Assembly (NCBI GenBank): GCA_964467925.1
Contig: CAYXSX010000002.1
Location: 1-64,000, forward strand
Direction: 5' to 3'
DNA: 64,000 bases
DNA from: CAYXSX01 sp964467925
GTDB lineage: Bacteria > Pseudomonadota > Alphaproteobacteria > Micavibrionales > Micavibrionaceae
The notes beneath the pieces are model-generated. The model was not told where the DNA came from and ran no database searches. It was given only the letters and a program-made list of their open reading frames with translations. Made by a program: the position numbers and the translations under genes. Shown here piece by piece: positions 26,743 through 34,993 of the stretch. Numbering within the stretch: the first letter of the stretch is position 1; each line of letters starts with the position of its first letter.

Positions 26743-27353
26743 CGCCGCCAAAGAAAGAAAATCCCGCCAAGTCCAATAAAAAGGCGAAAAAACCCGCCAA
26801 AACCGTGCGTGCCAAACCGGAAAAAAGCGGCGGTGACGCGTTAGAAGATGCACCCAAAAAACCCCTGACCATCGAGGAAAAAAAGGCGCTGGCCCGGCAA
26901 AAGCGTTTCAAACGCTATTCGATCATCGTCGGTGTGTTCGCCTTTTTCTTTCTAATCTGGCTAGTCACCAAGCCGTTCAAGGGCGGGCCGACTTTCGGCG
27001 TATGCAAAACCTTCCTCGAACTTTACGTGGAATACCCACAGGAACTGATGCTCAGCAAAGTGGAGGATTTCGGCGCCGAGCTGCGCATCTGGTACACCAG
27101 TCTCGATCCTTACGGCGAATATAATCTCGATTACATGCAATGTTTCTTCCGCGCCGATGAAAAAACCGGTTTTGCGCTGGAAAAGGTCATGGTCAACCGC
27201 CGCGATGTGGATCAGGAAATCGTGGACCGTTTCAACCCCTCCATTCCCGCCATTCTCGCCTATCCGCCAGACCTGACCTATCCGCGCGCTCTGGGTGACG
27301 ATCTTGAATCCTTACGCCTTGATCCCAATCTTTACCGCAAGCGGTTATTCTGA
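26739..27353 (+). CDS. Bitopic membrane protein coupled to dotO, unknown function
   Basis: 204 residues. A very Lys-rich cytosolic tail (1-62), one membrane helix (about 64-82, IVGVFAFFFLIWLVTK), then a compact exported domain with two Cys (near FGVCKTF and YMQCFF). The ATGA overlap with the dotO stop shows operon membership. No Legionella protein at this position (icmF follows icmB there) resembles it. It could be a lineage-specific secretion component. The family is not one I recognise. Confidence 0.72.
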   Translation: MTPPKKENPAKSNKKAKKPAKTVRAKPEKSGGDALEDAPKKPLTIEEKKALARQKRFKRYSIIVGVFAFFFLIWLVTKPFKGGPTFGVCKTFLELYVEYPQELMLSKVEDFGAELRIWYTSLDPYGEYNLDYMQCFFRADEKTGFALEKVMVNRRDVDQEIVDRFNPSIPAILAYPPDLTYPRALGDDLESLRLDPNLYRKRLF

Positions 27354-27444
27354 TCGTCCTCGCCTTCCTCTCCCTTGTCATCCCGAGCCCCTGCTCCGCT
27401 GGAACGCGTTCCGCAAGTGCTCTTTTTCCCACGCTCTCAAACTC

Positions 27445-27471
27445 TTGACTTTATTATTCACATAATATAAC
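27445..27471 (+). promoter_or_regulatory. Promoter-like element before the 210-residue orphan
   Basis: TTGACT (27445-27450) is followed in an AT-rich stretch by TATAAC (27466-27471), a spacer of 15 bp, shorter than ideal. CACATAATA overlaps the spacer. It resembles the TTGACATAA elements before other orphans in the window. Confidence 0.4.
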
Positions 27472-27518
27472 AAGACTTATTCTTTACCCGCCATTCTTAG
27501 TTAAAAGGAGGAACAAAA

Positions 27519-28151
27519 ATGAAGATAGTTGAAGGAAGTGTCGCCGATAAAGTGCTTAAGAAATTGCCCGGCCAAGCTATGAGAGAGCACATATCCCTTC
27601 TTTGGCAAAGAAGGCTTGATGTCACTGTTACCCCTGATGAGAGCGGCAATTTAAAGGCCAATTTGTTTTTCACTGTTCCAGGCGGTGCCGGATCTTCTGG
27701 CCGCTCTTACAAGGACCGGTTAACAGGCATTGAAGAGGGAATAAGAAGGTGCTCTCTCCCCAATAAAGAGCATTGGAAAGTAGGCTTTTTAGAACCTGAC
27801 GCTGAGGAAATTGAAGCTTTCCGTGAAAATGATCACATTCTTGGGAATCATGAAGCTGATTTTATAGATAATACCCCACGCGCATCTGTTATTAGTCAAG
27901 AAGAAGCTGAAAAGCTTAGAAACGATTATCCGCTTGTTTTAAAAATATCCGTTGACCTTGATCCAATATCGGACAATCAACACTTTAAAGCGCTTATGGC
28001 GTTTTTAGCCCCTAAGGAGGGCTTTGTAATTTCTCCTAGTGAGGCAAGAAAAATTATCTCCTTTGTGCATGAGGCATCAGCTGAAAGACCACAGGCGCCC
28101 ACATTAGAGCATGTTTCTGAAGATACTCCCGCGCTGGACACCGTGAAATAA
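27519..28151 (+). CDS. Orphan protein, unknown function
   Basis: 210 residues from an ATG with an excellent AAAGGAGG site. No signal peptide or membrane segment. It is acidic, with KDRLTGIEEGIRRC mid-protein and an acidic tail. Base composition is visibly more AT-rich than the dot/icm genes, which suggests later acquisition. It sits downstream of the dotO operon with its own promoter-like element, so a secreted substrate is one possibility, but no targeting signal can be read here. Confidence 0.65.
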   Translation: MKIVEGSVADKVLKKLPGQAMREHISLLWQRRLDVTVTPDESGNLKANLFFTVPGGAGSSGRSYKDRLTGIEEGIRRCSLPNKEHWKVGFLEPDAEEIEAFRENDHILGNHEADFIDNTPRASVISQEEAEKLRNDYPLVLKISVDLDPISDNQHFKALMAFLAPKEGFVISPSEARKIISFVHEASAERPQAPTLEHVSEDTPALDTVK

Positions 28152-28216
28152 GGGTTTCTTTTTTCTCTATTCCCTCTATTTTTCTTCCCGTTAATGCTTA
28201 AGGGGAGAATAACCAC

Positions 28217-29257
28217 ATGCAATACCGCAAACTTGGCCGCACGGGTCTGGATGTCAGTGTCATTTGCCTGGGCACTATGACATGGGGTCGTCAGAACACG
28301 GAGGCCGACGGCCACGAACAGATGGATTACGCCTTAACACAGGGCGTTAATTTCTGGGATACGGCGGAAATGTATGCTGTGCCGCCCACCCCCGACAGCT
28401 ATGGCAAGACGGAAACCATCATCGGCACGTGGCTGGCAAAAAATCCCGGCAAGCGCGAGGACATCATTCTGGCCAGCAAAATCGCCGGCCCCGGTCTGGG
28501 ATGGGTGCGCGGCGGCAATTATAAGATCGACCGCGCCAATATTCTGGAGGCCGTAGAGGGCTCTCTCAAACGCCTGCAAACCGATTATATTGATCTTTAC
28601 CAGTTGCACTGGCCCAACCGCGGCTCTTATCACTTTTCCCAGCAATGGAAGTTTAATCCGCAATTCGACGCAGCGGCAGTGGAGGAAAATTTCATCGAAG
28701 TGCTGGAGACGCTGGACGAACTTATCAAGGCGGGCAAGATCCGCCATATCGGCCTGTCGGATGAAACCGCATGGGGCACGATGAAGTATCTGGAACTTAG
28801 CAAGAAGCACAACCTTCCCCGCATGCAATCCATCCAGAACGAATACTCGCTGCTCTGCCGCGTCTTCGAGCCCGACTTTACCGAGGTCGCTATGGCCGAA
28901 GATTGCGGTCTTCTGGCGTGGTCGCCGCTCGCCACAGGAATGATCAGCGGAAAATATCTGGACGGCGCGCGGCCTGCGGGCACGCGCTGGACGTTGCTTG
29001 ATAAACCTCCGCGTGATACCCCGCACGCCCAAGACGCCGTGCGCGCCTATATCGATGTCGCTGAAAAACACGGGCTGGACGTCACCCAGATGGCGCTAGC
29101 CTTTGTAAATTCCCGCCCCTTCGTGACCGCCAATATTATCGGCGCAACCAATATGGATCAGCTTAAATCGAATATCGCTTCGATTGATCTGGAACTATCG
29201 CCCGATGTGCTGTCCGACATCGAAACGGTACGGCGCGATTACCCGATGGTTTATTAG
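28217..29257 (+). CDS. tas: Aldo/keto reductase, Tas-like
   Basis: This 346-residue TIM-barrel oxidoreductase has MQYRKLGRTGLDVSVICLG at the start, the catalytic DTAEMY stretch (residues about 55-60), the Lys in ILASKI and LYQLHWP. The insert around residues 105-160 matches Tas of E. coli more than other subfamilies. It would use NADPH to reduce aldehydes or ketones in the cytosol; the substrate is unknown. Its stop overlaps the convergent orphan by 4 bp. Confidence 0.88.
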   Translation: MQYRKLGRTGLDVSVICLGTMTWGRQNTEADGHEQMDYALTQGVNFWDTAEMYAVPPTPDSYGKTETIIGTWLAKNPGKREDIILASKIAGPGLGWVRGGNYKIDRANILEAVEGSLKRLQTDYIDLYQLHWPNRGSYHFSQQWKFNPQFDAAAVEENFIEVLETLDELIKAGKIRHIGLSDETAWGTMKYLELSKKHNLPRMQSIQNEYSLLCRVFEPDFTEVAMAEDCGLLAWSPLATGMISGKYLDGARPAGTRWTLLDKPPRDTPHAQDAVRAYIDVAEKHGLDVTQMALAFVNSRPFVTANIIGATNMDQLKSNIASIDLELSPDVLSDIETVRRDYPMVY

Positions 29258-29676
29258 GGGCCGCCATCAAGATCCGGCGGTGGTGATGCAGGGGGAGGGG
29301 AAACCAATATAGCAGGAAAAAAGGCTCCTACACGGGGTATAATAATATCCAATGCTTGCACTGCTTCTGCATGCCCATTATCAGATAGATACTCACGTAA
29401 GCTCGGCAAGCTTAATAAGGCCTCTTGGAATCTTTCCACAGCTGTCACATCCAAGGCAGTAGTGGTTGAAGCGGCGTAGCTTCTAAGCATGCTAACCGCT
29501 AGACGGCCCCTATAAACCATTTGTGTTTGATGCTCGGTAAGCCCTTGCAGACGGGTAGTTACATTTTTAAGAGCCTTTTTTAAGTATCCTTCAAGCTCGA
29601 CAACAAGCTGTCTGTTTCGCTCCTGCCGAACCCAGACACACAATCCTTCAAAATCAAAGCTTTCATTACTTGCCAT
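29254..29676 (-). CDS. Orphan protein, unknown function
   Basis: 140 residues, no signal peptide. The first 115 residues look helical (RQERNRQLVVELEGYLKKAL), and the tail is Pro-rich (SPPPASPPPDLDGG). I do not recognise it. A TTGACATAA promoter lies upstream, divergent from the 146-residue exported orphan. The pair sits between two ordinary housekeeping genes. Confidence 0.6.
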   Translation of the reverse strand: MASNESFDFEGLCVWVRQERNRQLVVELEGYLKKALKNVTTRLQGLTEHQTQMVYRGRLAVSMLRSYAASTTTALDVTAVERFQEALLSLPSLREYLSDNGHAEAVQALDIIIPRVGAFFPAILVSPPPASPPPDLDGGP

Positions 29677-29703
29677 TTCAAAAACCTTTCAAATCAGGCC
29701 TTT

Positions 29704-29732
29704 AAAGTACAGCAAGATTATAATTATGTCAA
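29704..29732 (-). promoter_or_regulatory. Promoter of the 140-residue orphan
   Basis: On the minus strand TTGACA (29732-29727) is followed 17 bp later by TACTTT (29709-29704). The first bases after the -35 read TAATTATAAT. Position suits the ATG at 29676. Confidence 0.55.
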
Positions 29733-29773
29733 CTATTTTGGCAGGGGCACCGTAGTTCTTAAAAATATTATTA

Positions 29774-29801
29774 TTGACATAATATTAATTTCTGTTATTC
29801 T
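29774..29801 (+). promoter_or_regulatory. Promoter of the 146-residue exported orphan
   Basis: TTGACA (29774-29779), 16 bp, TATTCT (29796-29801). TAATATTAAT follows the -35, as at the other orphan promoters. The start ATG is 24 bp after the -10 and carries AAGGAG. Confidence 0.55.
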
Positions 29802-29825
29802 TTCCTGCCATAAAGGAGACACACT

Positions 29826-30266
29826 ATGATTAAACGTTTAGCAGCCGCCTTGCTAGTGGCAACAACTTTGGCCAGTGAGGCGACAGCCCAAGATAAGCCC
29901 GCCAAATCGGTCGTAGGCGATCAATCTGGTTTTTCCGAACAAATTTCTCATGCGCGCCAATATGGGATAGGACAAAACGGTGGCAGACCTTCCCGGTCTG
30001 ATAAGGTCTTATTTTCCAAACTCACCGCCAAGCTTGCCCCTGCCGGTGCGGATATTGTTGAGGGGTGTTACCACAGCCCTGATCTCATGTACGCCTTTGC
30101 CCTTGTAGAGTCTGGCATCAAACAGGCAGATGCTTACACAACTAGATTGAGAAACGTCCACAAGCTTAATGTGCCAATTGTTGATCCACATTTACCCGAT
30201 GAAGTTTATATAGGGCTTGGTAAAAATAAAGCCCAAGCTTTATGCCCTATAGCGGCGCTCCAATAA
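29826..30266 (+). CDS. Exported orphan protein, unknown function
   Basis: 146 residues with a clear signal peptide (MIKRLAAALLVATTLASEAT, cleavage near TAQD). The mature part of about 120 residues holds two Cys (EGCYHSP and ALCPIA) that may pair in the periplasm. The start is set by AAGGAGA 8-13 bp before the ATG. No family recognised. It converges with mltA. Confidence 0.65.
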   Translation: MIKRLAAALLVATTLASEATAQDKPAKSVVGDQSGFSEQISHARQYGIGQNGGRPSRSDKVLFSKLTAKLAPAGADIVEGCYHSPDLMYAFALVESGIKQADAYTTRLRNVHKLNVPIVDPHLPDEVYIGLGKNKAQALCPIAALQ

Positions 30267-30280
30267 TAAATTCACAACCA

Positions 30281-31423
30281 CTATCGCGGCAACAAAACCC
30301 AATACCGCCCTTCGCTCTTCATATGCCCGGCCAGATGCTCGGCCCGCTCGCCGTGGCCCCAGAACACGTCCCCGCGCACGGGGCCGGTGATGGCCCCTCC
30401 CGTATCCTGCGCCACCATAAGGCGTTGCAGGCGCCCTTCGCCCTCCAGCGGCGGCTCGATATCCACCCAGAGCGGCAGGCCGTAAGATAGCAACGAGCGG
30501 TCCACGGCCAACGATCTTCCGGAGGTCAGCGCAATGCCCTCTCCGCCGATCGGCCCCTCTTCCGTAAGCTCACGGAAAAACACATAGGAACGGTTGGTGT
30601 TCATGATCTCGTCCGCCTGCTGCGGATGCGTCTCCAGCCAGCGACGTATGGATTGCAGGGAAACCTCGTCCTTGCCCAACTCGCCGCGCGCAATCAGCTC
30701 CCGTCCGATGGCGTAATAAATATGCCCGTTCTGACCCGCATAACCGATGCGCATTTCTCTGCCGTCGCTCAACTCCACCAGCCCCGATCCCTGCACCTGC
30801 ACGAAAAATGCATCCACCGGATCGTCCACCCATACCAGCACCTTGTCATTATGCGGCCAGACACCGTTCACGATTTCCTCACGCGTTTCATACGGTTTCA
30901 GATTGCCCTCCAGAACGCGGCCCGCGATGCGCTGGCCCTTAAGCTCGTCACGAAACTCGCCCAGATTGACCATCACAAGGTCACCGGGGCGTTCATGAAG
31001 CGGGATACGATACGGTCCGGATTTTACACGGCTGCCATGCAAGCTCGCCTCGTAATAGCCGGTAAACAGGCCCTTCGGCTCGCCGCCTGCCCGCACGCTA
31101 TAGGGGGTAAAGCGCACCTCGAAAAACTTGCGAACGGTTTCTGCCGATGAGGAAGAAAGCGAAAGAAACTCGCGGCACGGACCGTGCCAATCACCCGCAT
31201 TTCCGCTTTGCGGCAAAGCCCCCATCGCACTTTCGGGGGAGCGTTTTAATATACGCTGGCAGGAACGGGAAAACGCTTCGCGAAACCCCGCCATATCGTC
31301 CGCCGCCCAGCCCGGCAAATCGCGGTAAGAAGCGGGGGAAAGCGTTAACGGCGCTTCTTCCGGCGTCTTTTTGCCGCAGGAAACAAGCACGAAAATACAA
31401 AGGATAAATAGAATGCGAACCAT
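30281..31423 (-). CDS. mltA: Membrane-bound lytic murein transglycosylase A
   Basis: 380 residues. A signal with lipobox LVSC (Cys16) makes it an outer-membrane lipoprotein. The MltA beta domain is seen in GLFTGYYEASLHGSR and VFFVQVQGSG-like text, and the C-terminal 3D domain in VAQDTGGAITGPVRGDVFWG. It cleaves peptidoglycan between MurNAc and GlcNAc. In alphaproteobacteria it commonly neighbours the Tim44-like gene; here the phosphodiesterase-like gene is inserted between them. Confidence 0.93.
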   Translation of the reverse strand: MVRILFILCIFVLVSCGKKTPEEAPLTLSPASYRDLPGWAADDMAGFREAFSRSCQRILKRSPESAMGALPQSGNAGDWHGPCREFLSLSSSSAETVRKFFEVRFTPYSVRAGGEPKGLFTGYYEASLHGSRVKSGPYRIPLHERPGDLVMVNLGEFRDELKGQRIAGRVLEGNLKPYETREEIVNGVWPHNDKVLVWVDDPVDAFFVQVQGSGLVELSDGREMRIGYAGQNGHIYYAIGRELIARGELGKDEVSLQSIRRWLETHPQQADEIMNTNRSYVFFRELTEEGPIGGEGIALTSGRSLAVDRSLLSYGLPLWVDIEPPLEGEGRLQRLMVAQDTGGAITGPVRGDVFWGHGERAEHLAGHMKSEGRYWVLLPR

Positions 31424-31467
31424 GATTATTTAAACCATAACGGCGAAATTTCCGCCACTGAAATCCG

Positions 31468-32772
31468 CTAGGGCACCCTAACGGGTGACGCTTCTGCGGC
31501 AGGGGCGGGAGCGAACGTATTTTTAATCGAAGAGCCTAATAATATTCTCGCTCCGGCCAAGCTCGGACGAGGCAAAACCCCCTCACCGGCCTGATACGTG
31601 CCGGCCATGATGTAATTTAAAAAGCCTTTATAATCTTTAAGTGTAGGATCGGCCGGATAGGGATTCTTAAAATCGGGAGCCAGAATACCCGTAGCTTTCG
31701 CGTTTTTAATTTCTTGATTTAACTGCATGCAGCGCATACGAAACGACTCGAAACCCAGGAAAGAAACCATCACATCTGCGCAATCTACCAGCGTAGATGT
31801 AAACGCTGCGCTTTGGCCCCTTTTGGTATCATATAATGGATGCATGTCTTCCGGCAGCACGGGCTGTTCCTGAAGCTCATTGTTGTAAAATCTGTACATG
31901 CGTCCCGCCAATCTTGCCCGCGAAGGAGACGGGCTGCCATCTAGCTGAAGGGGAAGAGCAGGATCCACCGACGCCTCGGTACTCATGACCGTGGTCCTGA
32001 TTTGCGAAATCATGAAAGATTTTAGCTCAAAAGGCGCAAGGAAAGGCTCAGCCCCTTCATAAGCGATAGTTTCCAAACGACAGGGAACATGCCTTCCATT
32101 CTTGTCTTTATTGGTCGTACCGTCATGAAGCAGGTCATGAATATCCAAACTTATCAAAATAATTGCCCGTTCTTCGACATCAATTTTGTTATGCGCGTAT
32201 TTTTTCTCCGCCTCCATCAAAACGATGGCGCTAATACCTACTTCACGCGGATGAACGGGCGCACCATGAAACGGATTATCGTTTTTGATATTGCCAAGTA
32301 ACGCACTTACGAACGTCGCTCTAATAACATTGCTGCATGTAAGTGGATTAAGGCCTTTTAAATCATAATAAGCGGCGCGCAGAGCAGGCAAAGAAAACGC
32401 ACCATCCGCGTTGTCCTGTAATTCATCCAGTAAACTCGCAAGACGTTTATTATAGTGGAGCAGCTTATCCGCTTCCTCAGACGAAGGGCGCTCAGGGTCG
32501 GCTATATCCGGAAGAGTAAGAACCTGACAGAGGAAAGTGCGGGCCTTAAGATAGTCCTCTTCAAAACGCCCATCAACAATATGGAAAGTTTTTTCAAAAG
32601 CCGCGCGATGCGGGTTGTCGGATGGCAAGTGGGAAAGGCTCTGCGCATATGCCTCGCGAAATACTTTATGCCAGGCCCTTTGGCGCAATTCATCGATTTT
32701 TTGCGATGGGAAAAGCTGGTGTCCCGTTCTGACCACCCAGTCCCGACTTAAACGCCCAACCCCATTAAACAT
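31468..32772 (-). CDS. Class I cyclic-nucleotide phosphodiesterase-like protein (HD fold), orphan
   Basis: 434 residues, no signal peptide. Residues 212-221 read HDLLHDGTTN, fitting the eukaryotic class I phosphodiesterase signature HDxxHxGxxN. Upstream, NPFHGAPVH supplies His169 and His174; downstream, DCADVM supplies Asp333. Spacing between the four putative metal ligands His174, His212, Asp213 and Asp333 (38 and 120) is close to that of human PDE4 (36 and 117). SQIRTTVMSTEASVD echoes the family's ATDMSKH region. It probably hydrolyses a cyclic nucleotide or is a catalytically altered relative. N-terminal 140 residues are unassigned. Beside a IVB secretion locus it is a fair effector candidate; that is inference. 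Confidence 0.62.
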   Translation of the reverse strand: MFNGVGRLSRDWVVRTGHQLFPSQKIDELRQRAWHKVFREAYAQSLSHLPSDNPHRAAFEKTFHIVDGRFEEDYLKARTFLCQVLTLPDIADPERPSSEEADKLLHYNKRLASLLDELQDNADGAFSLPALRAAYYDLKGLNPLTCSNVIRATFVSALLGNIKNDNPFHGAPVHPREVGISAIVLMEAEKKYAHNKIDVEERAIILISLDIHDLLHDGTTNKDKNGRHVPCRLETIAYEGAEPFLAPFELKSFMISQIRTTVMSTEASVDPALPLQLDGSPSPSRARLAGRMYRFYNNELQEQPVLPEDMHPLYDTKRGQSAAFTSTLVDCADVMVSFLGFESFRMRCMQLNQEIKNAKATGILAPDFKNPYPADPTLKDYKGFLNYIMAGTYQAGEGVLPRPSLAGARILLGSSIKNTFAPAPAAEASPVRVP

Positions 32773-32872
32773 AGCAATACCTCTTTTTCGTTATGGTAAA
32801 AATCTAGCAACGAACACGGGAATGCGCAAGAATTTTAAAACAGGCAGGAAAATCGTAATATTGATGCGCCGA

Positions 32873-33601
32873 TTAATGCGTATCGGGAATCATCTCGTTA
32901 TCGTCCGGATCATCGCTGCGGGTTTCAGCCACCAGCCAGCGTGGATCGCGTGATTTCACATCGCGGGTAAACGTCCAGATATCGATCATCTCGCTGGGGC
33001 GTTCGGCATGACCGGACAGCACTTGGCCTTCCTTATCGCGCACCGCGCCAATCTCGTCGGCCACAAACCTTATCGTTACAAACGCCTCGCGCTTTTCCAT
33101 ACGGGCGGACAGCACCTGAACTTTGCGGATAGACTGGATCTCGGTCTCCATGGTCTCGCCGCGCTCTTCGCGCTCCTTGATCGCGCCCTCAAAAGCCGCG
33201 TAAACGGAAGGAGCCAAAAGCGCCTCCAGCGTCTCGCGGTCGCCTTGGGCAAACGCCTCTACAACGTACACAAACGCGTCCTGCGCCGCGTCCAGAAAGC
33301 GTGTAATGTCGAAATTCTTATCGACCTTGGCAATCTCCAGAAGGCCAAGCTCCGCCGTTTTATTATCGATCGAGGTTACCGCCGTGGGATGGAGCGCAAG
33401 GTCTGTAATACGATCTTGCGGCGTATCGCCAAATTCGGAAATAGGGGAAGAGGAATCGCCGGTTTTTTCCACTGCGACCGGTTTCGCCACGTAAGGGTTG
33501 GGACGCTCGCGCTCCTCACCGTGGCGCGTGCCCAATATGCTGCGCAGCCAGAACACAAGTCCCGCCGCGATTAAACCATATACAATAATATCAGCCGGCA
33601 T
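32873..33601 (-). CDS. Tim44/TimA-domain inner-membrane protein
   Basis: 242 residues. An N-terminal membrane helix (about 4-22), a polar linker, then the Tim44-like domain (about 85-230) with FDITRFLDAAQDAFVYVVEA and a closing WTFTRDVKSRDPRWLVAET. This is the alphaproteobacterial protein related to the mitochondrial import motor subunit. Its neighbours mltA, fxsA, secB and dnaQ are the usual ones in this group. Probably inner-membrane anchored with the domain in the periplasm or cytosol; the exact role is unsettled. Confidence 0.88.
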   Translation of the reverse strand: MPADIIVYGLIAAGLVFWLRSILGTRHGEERERPNPYVAKPVAVEKTGDSSSPISEFGDTPQDRITDLALHPTAVTSIDNKTAELGLLEIAKVDKNFDITRFLDAAQDAFVYVVEAFAQGDRETLEALLAPSVYAAFEGAIKEREERGETMETEIQSIRKVQVLSARMEKREAFVTIRFVADEIGAVRDKEGQVLSGHAERPSEMIDIWTFTRDVKSRDPRWLVAETRSDDPDDNEMIPDTH

Positions 33602-33710
33602 TTATTACCCTTGTTTGTCGTACTATATACTCTAACATAGAATTCTTAAGCAAATGAAAAGCTTTTCCGCCAAAAAAGCGCAAAATTCAAGCAACCCAAA
33701 AGGAGACCCA

Positions 33711-34151
33711 ATGCCTCTTTTACTGATTTTTTTAGCCATACCGCTCGTCGAGATCGGCGTATTCATCGCTGTGGGCGAACAGATCGGCCTGTTCACCACT
33801 CTCGCCCTGGCCTTTCTCACCGCTATATTAGGCGGGATTATCATCCGTTATCAGGGGCTTGAAACCTTTGCCGTGATGCGCAGCCAAATGGATCGCGGCG
33901 CCATGCCGCTCAAGGAAATTTTCGACGGATTCTGCCTTGTCGCTGCCGGAGCCCTGCTCATCACCCCCGGTTTTGTTACCGACACGCTGGGGTTTTTGCT
34001 GCTAGTCCCGCAAATGCGTGAAATTTTGCGTGGCTTCCTTGGAAAGCATATCAAAACCAATATTCATCCCGCTCGCCCGCGCGATCCCAATATCATCGAG
34101 GCCGATTACATCGACATTACAGTCGAAGAGCGCGAAGACGATAAGCCTTGA
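33711..34151 (+). CDS. fxsA: FxsA-family membrane protein
   Basis: 146 residues from the ATG at 33711, chosen because AAGGAGA lies directly before it; an upstream frame from 33654 lacks a site and adds a non-family tail. Three hydrophobic segments with PLVEIGVFIAVGEQIGL and PGFVTDTLGFLLLVP match FxsA, known in E. coli for relieving F-exclusion of phage T7. It is divergent from the Tim44-like gene and 65 bp before secB. Confidence 0.9.
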   Translation: MPLLLIFLAIPLVEIGVFIAVGEQIGLFTTLALAFLTAILGGIIIRYQGLETFAVMRSQMDRGAMPLKEIFDGFCLVAAGALLITPGFVTDTLGFLLLVPQMREILRGFLGKHIKTNIHPARPRDPNIIEADYIDITVEEREDDKP

Positions 34152-34216
34152 AGCGCCGCGCGTGATATTGCACACTCAGGCCTAATCATTAATTTAAAAA
34201 TAAAAGGGTAAAAACT

Positions 34217-34723
34217 ATGTCCGACGAAAACGCAACTCCGGAAGGCTCCATACAAGCGAATGAAATGCCGCTGGTTATTCACGCGCAATACATCCGCGAT
34301 CTTTCTTTCGAAAATCCTGGCGCGCCGGAATCTTTGCGCGCCGGCAAGGGCCAGCCGGAAATGGACATTAATATCGGCATGGACGCCCGCAAGCTCGAGG
34401 ATAAAGAGCTGCAAAACCTTTACGAAGTTGTCGTGAATGTCCGGGCCGAAGCCACGCGCGGGGAAGAGCCGATGTTTATCGCCGAACTGCAATACGGCGT
34501 AACGGTGCAACTGACCGGCGTGCCGGAAGACCAGCACCACCCTGTATTGTTCATCGAGATTCCGCGCCTTGCCTTCCCCTTCGTGCGCCAGATCGTCAGC
34601 GACATGACGGTGCAGGGCGGCTTTCCGCCGCTGCTTCTCAGCCCGGTGGATTTCCACGCGCTGTATATGGAGCGGTTTAAGGAAGAGCTGAAACAAAAGC
34701 CGGAAACGGCGGGCGAGGCTTAA
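34217..34723 (+). CDS. secB: Protein-export chaperone SecB
   Basis: 168 residues with the family's core: VIHAQYIRDLSFENPGAPES near the start and FPFVRQIVSDMTVQGGFPPL near the end. SecB tetramers hold preproteins unfolded and pass them to SecA. Size fits alphaproteobacterial SecB. It converges with a small orphan, their stops overlapping by 4 bp. Confidence 0.97.
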   Translation: MSDENATPEGSIQANEMPLVIHAQYIRDLSFENPGAPESLRAGKGQPEMDINIGMDARKLEDKELQNLYEVVVNVRAEATRGEEPMFIAELQYGVTVQLTGVPEDQHHPVLFIEIPRLAFPFVRQIVSDMTVQGGFPPLLLSPVDFHALYMERFKEELKQKPETAGEA

Positions 34724-34929
34724 CCTTGGTGCTCCGGACGCAGGGTATCCCTCGCTATCCCAGCCGATTCGACACCTAGTTCATTGAGCCGTGACGCTTC
34801 TTCTTCCGGCGTAGTTGACAAAGGCTGCAAAGGGCCCTCCATGGCAGCAGGACCTCTTAAATCCCAATCCTTTACAGCCTCCCCAAAGGAGGTTCTGGGG
34901 GCAGAAGAAATCTGTGCTTTTTTAGACAT
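34720..34929 (-). CDS. Small orphan protein, unknown function
   Basis: 69 residues, hydrophilic, with a Pro/Ser/Thr-rich middle and no Cys. The call as a real gene rests on a good GGAG site 10 bp before its ATG and a TTGACA promoter upstream. It lies between dnaQ and secB, which usually neighbour each other. No family recognised. Confidence 0.5.
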   Translation of the reverse strand: MSKKAQISSAPRTSFGEAVKDWDLRGPAAMEGPLQPLSTTPEEEASRLNELGVESAGIARDTLRPEHQG

Positions 34930-34952
34930 CGTATATCTCCATTCAGTCCTTA

Positions 34953-34981
34953 AATTTACATAAATTAAGCTATATTGTCAA
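34953..34981 (-). promoter_or_regulatory. Promoter of the 69-residue orphan
   Basis: TTGACA (34981-34976 on the minus strand), 17 bp, TAAATT (34958-34953). It begins 12 bp after the dnaQ stop codon and points at the orphan's ATG at 34929. Confidence 0.55.
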
Positions 34982-34993
34982 GTTTTACGCTCA

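Noticed and set aside
27354..27420. Possible further palindromic repeat (GTCATCCCGAGC text after the dotO-coupled gene)
   Set aside because: One arm resembles dispersed GTCATCCCGAG elements, but no matching second arm was found, so it was not listed as a repeat.
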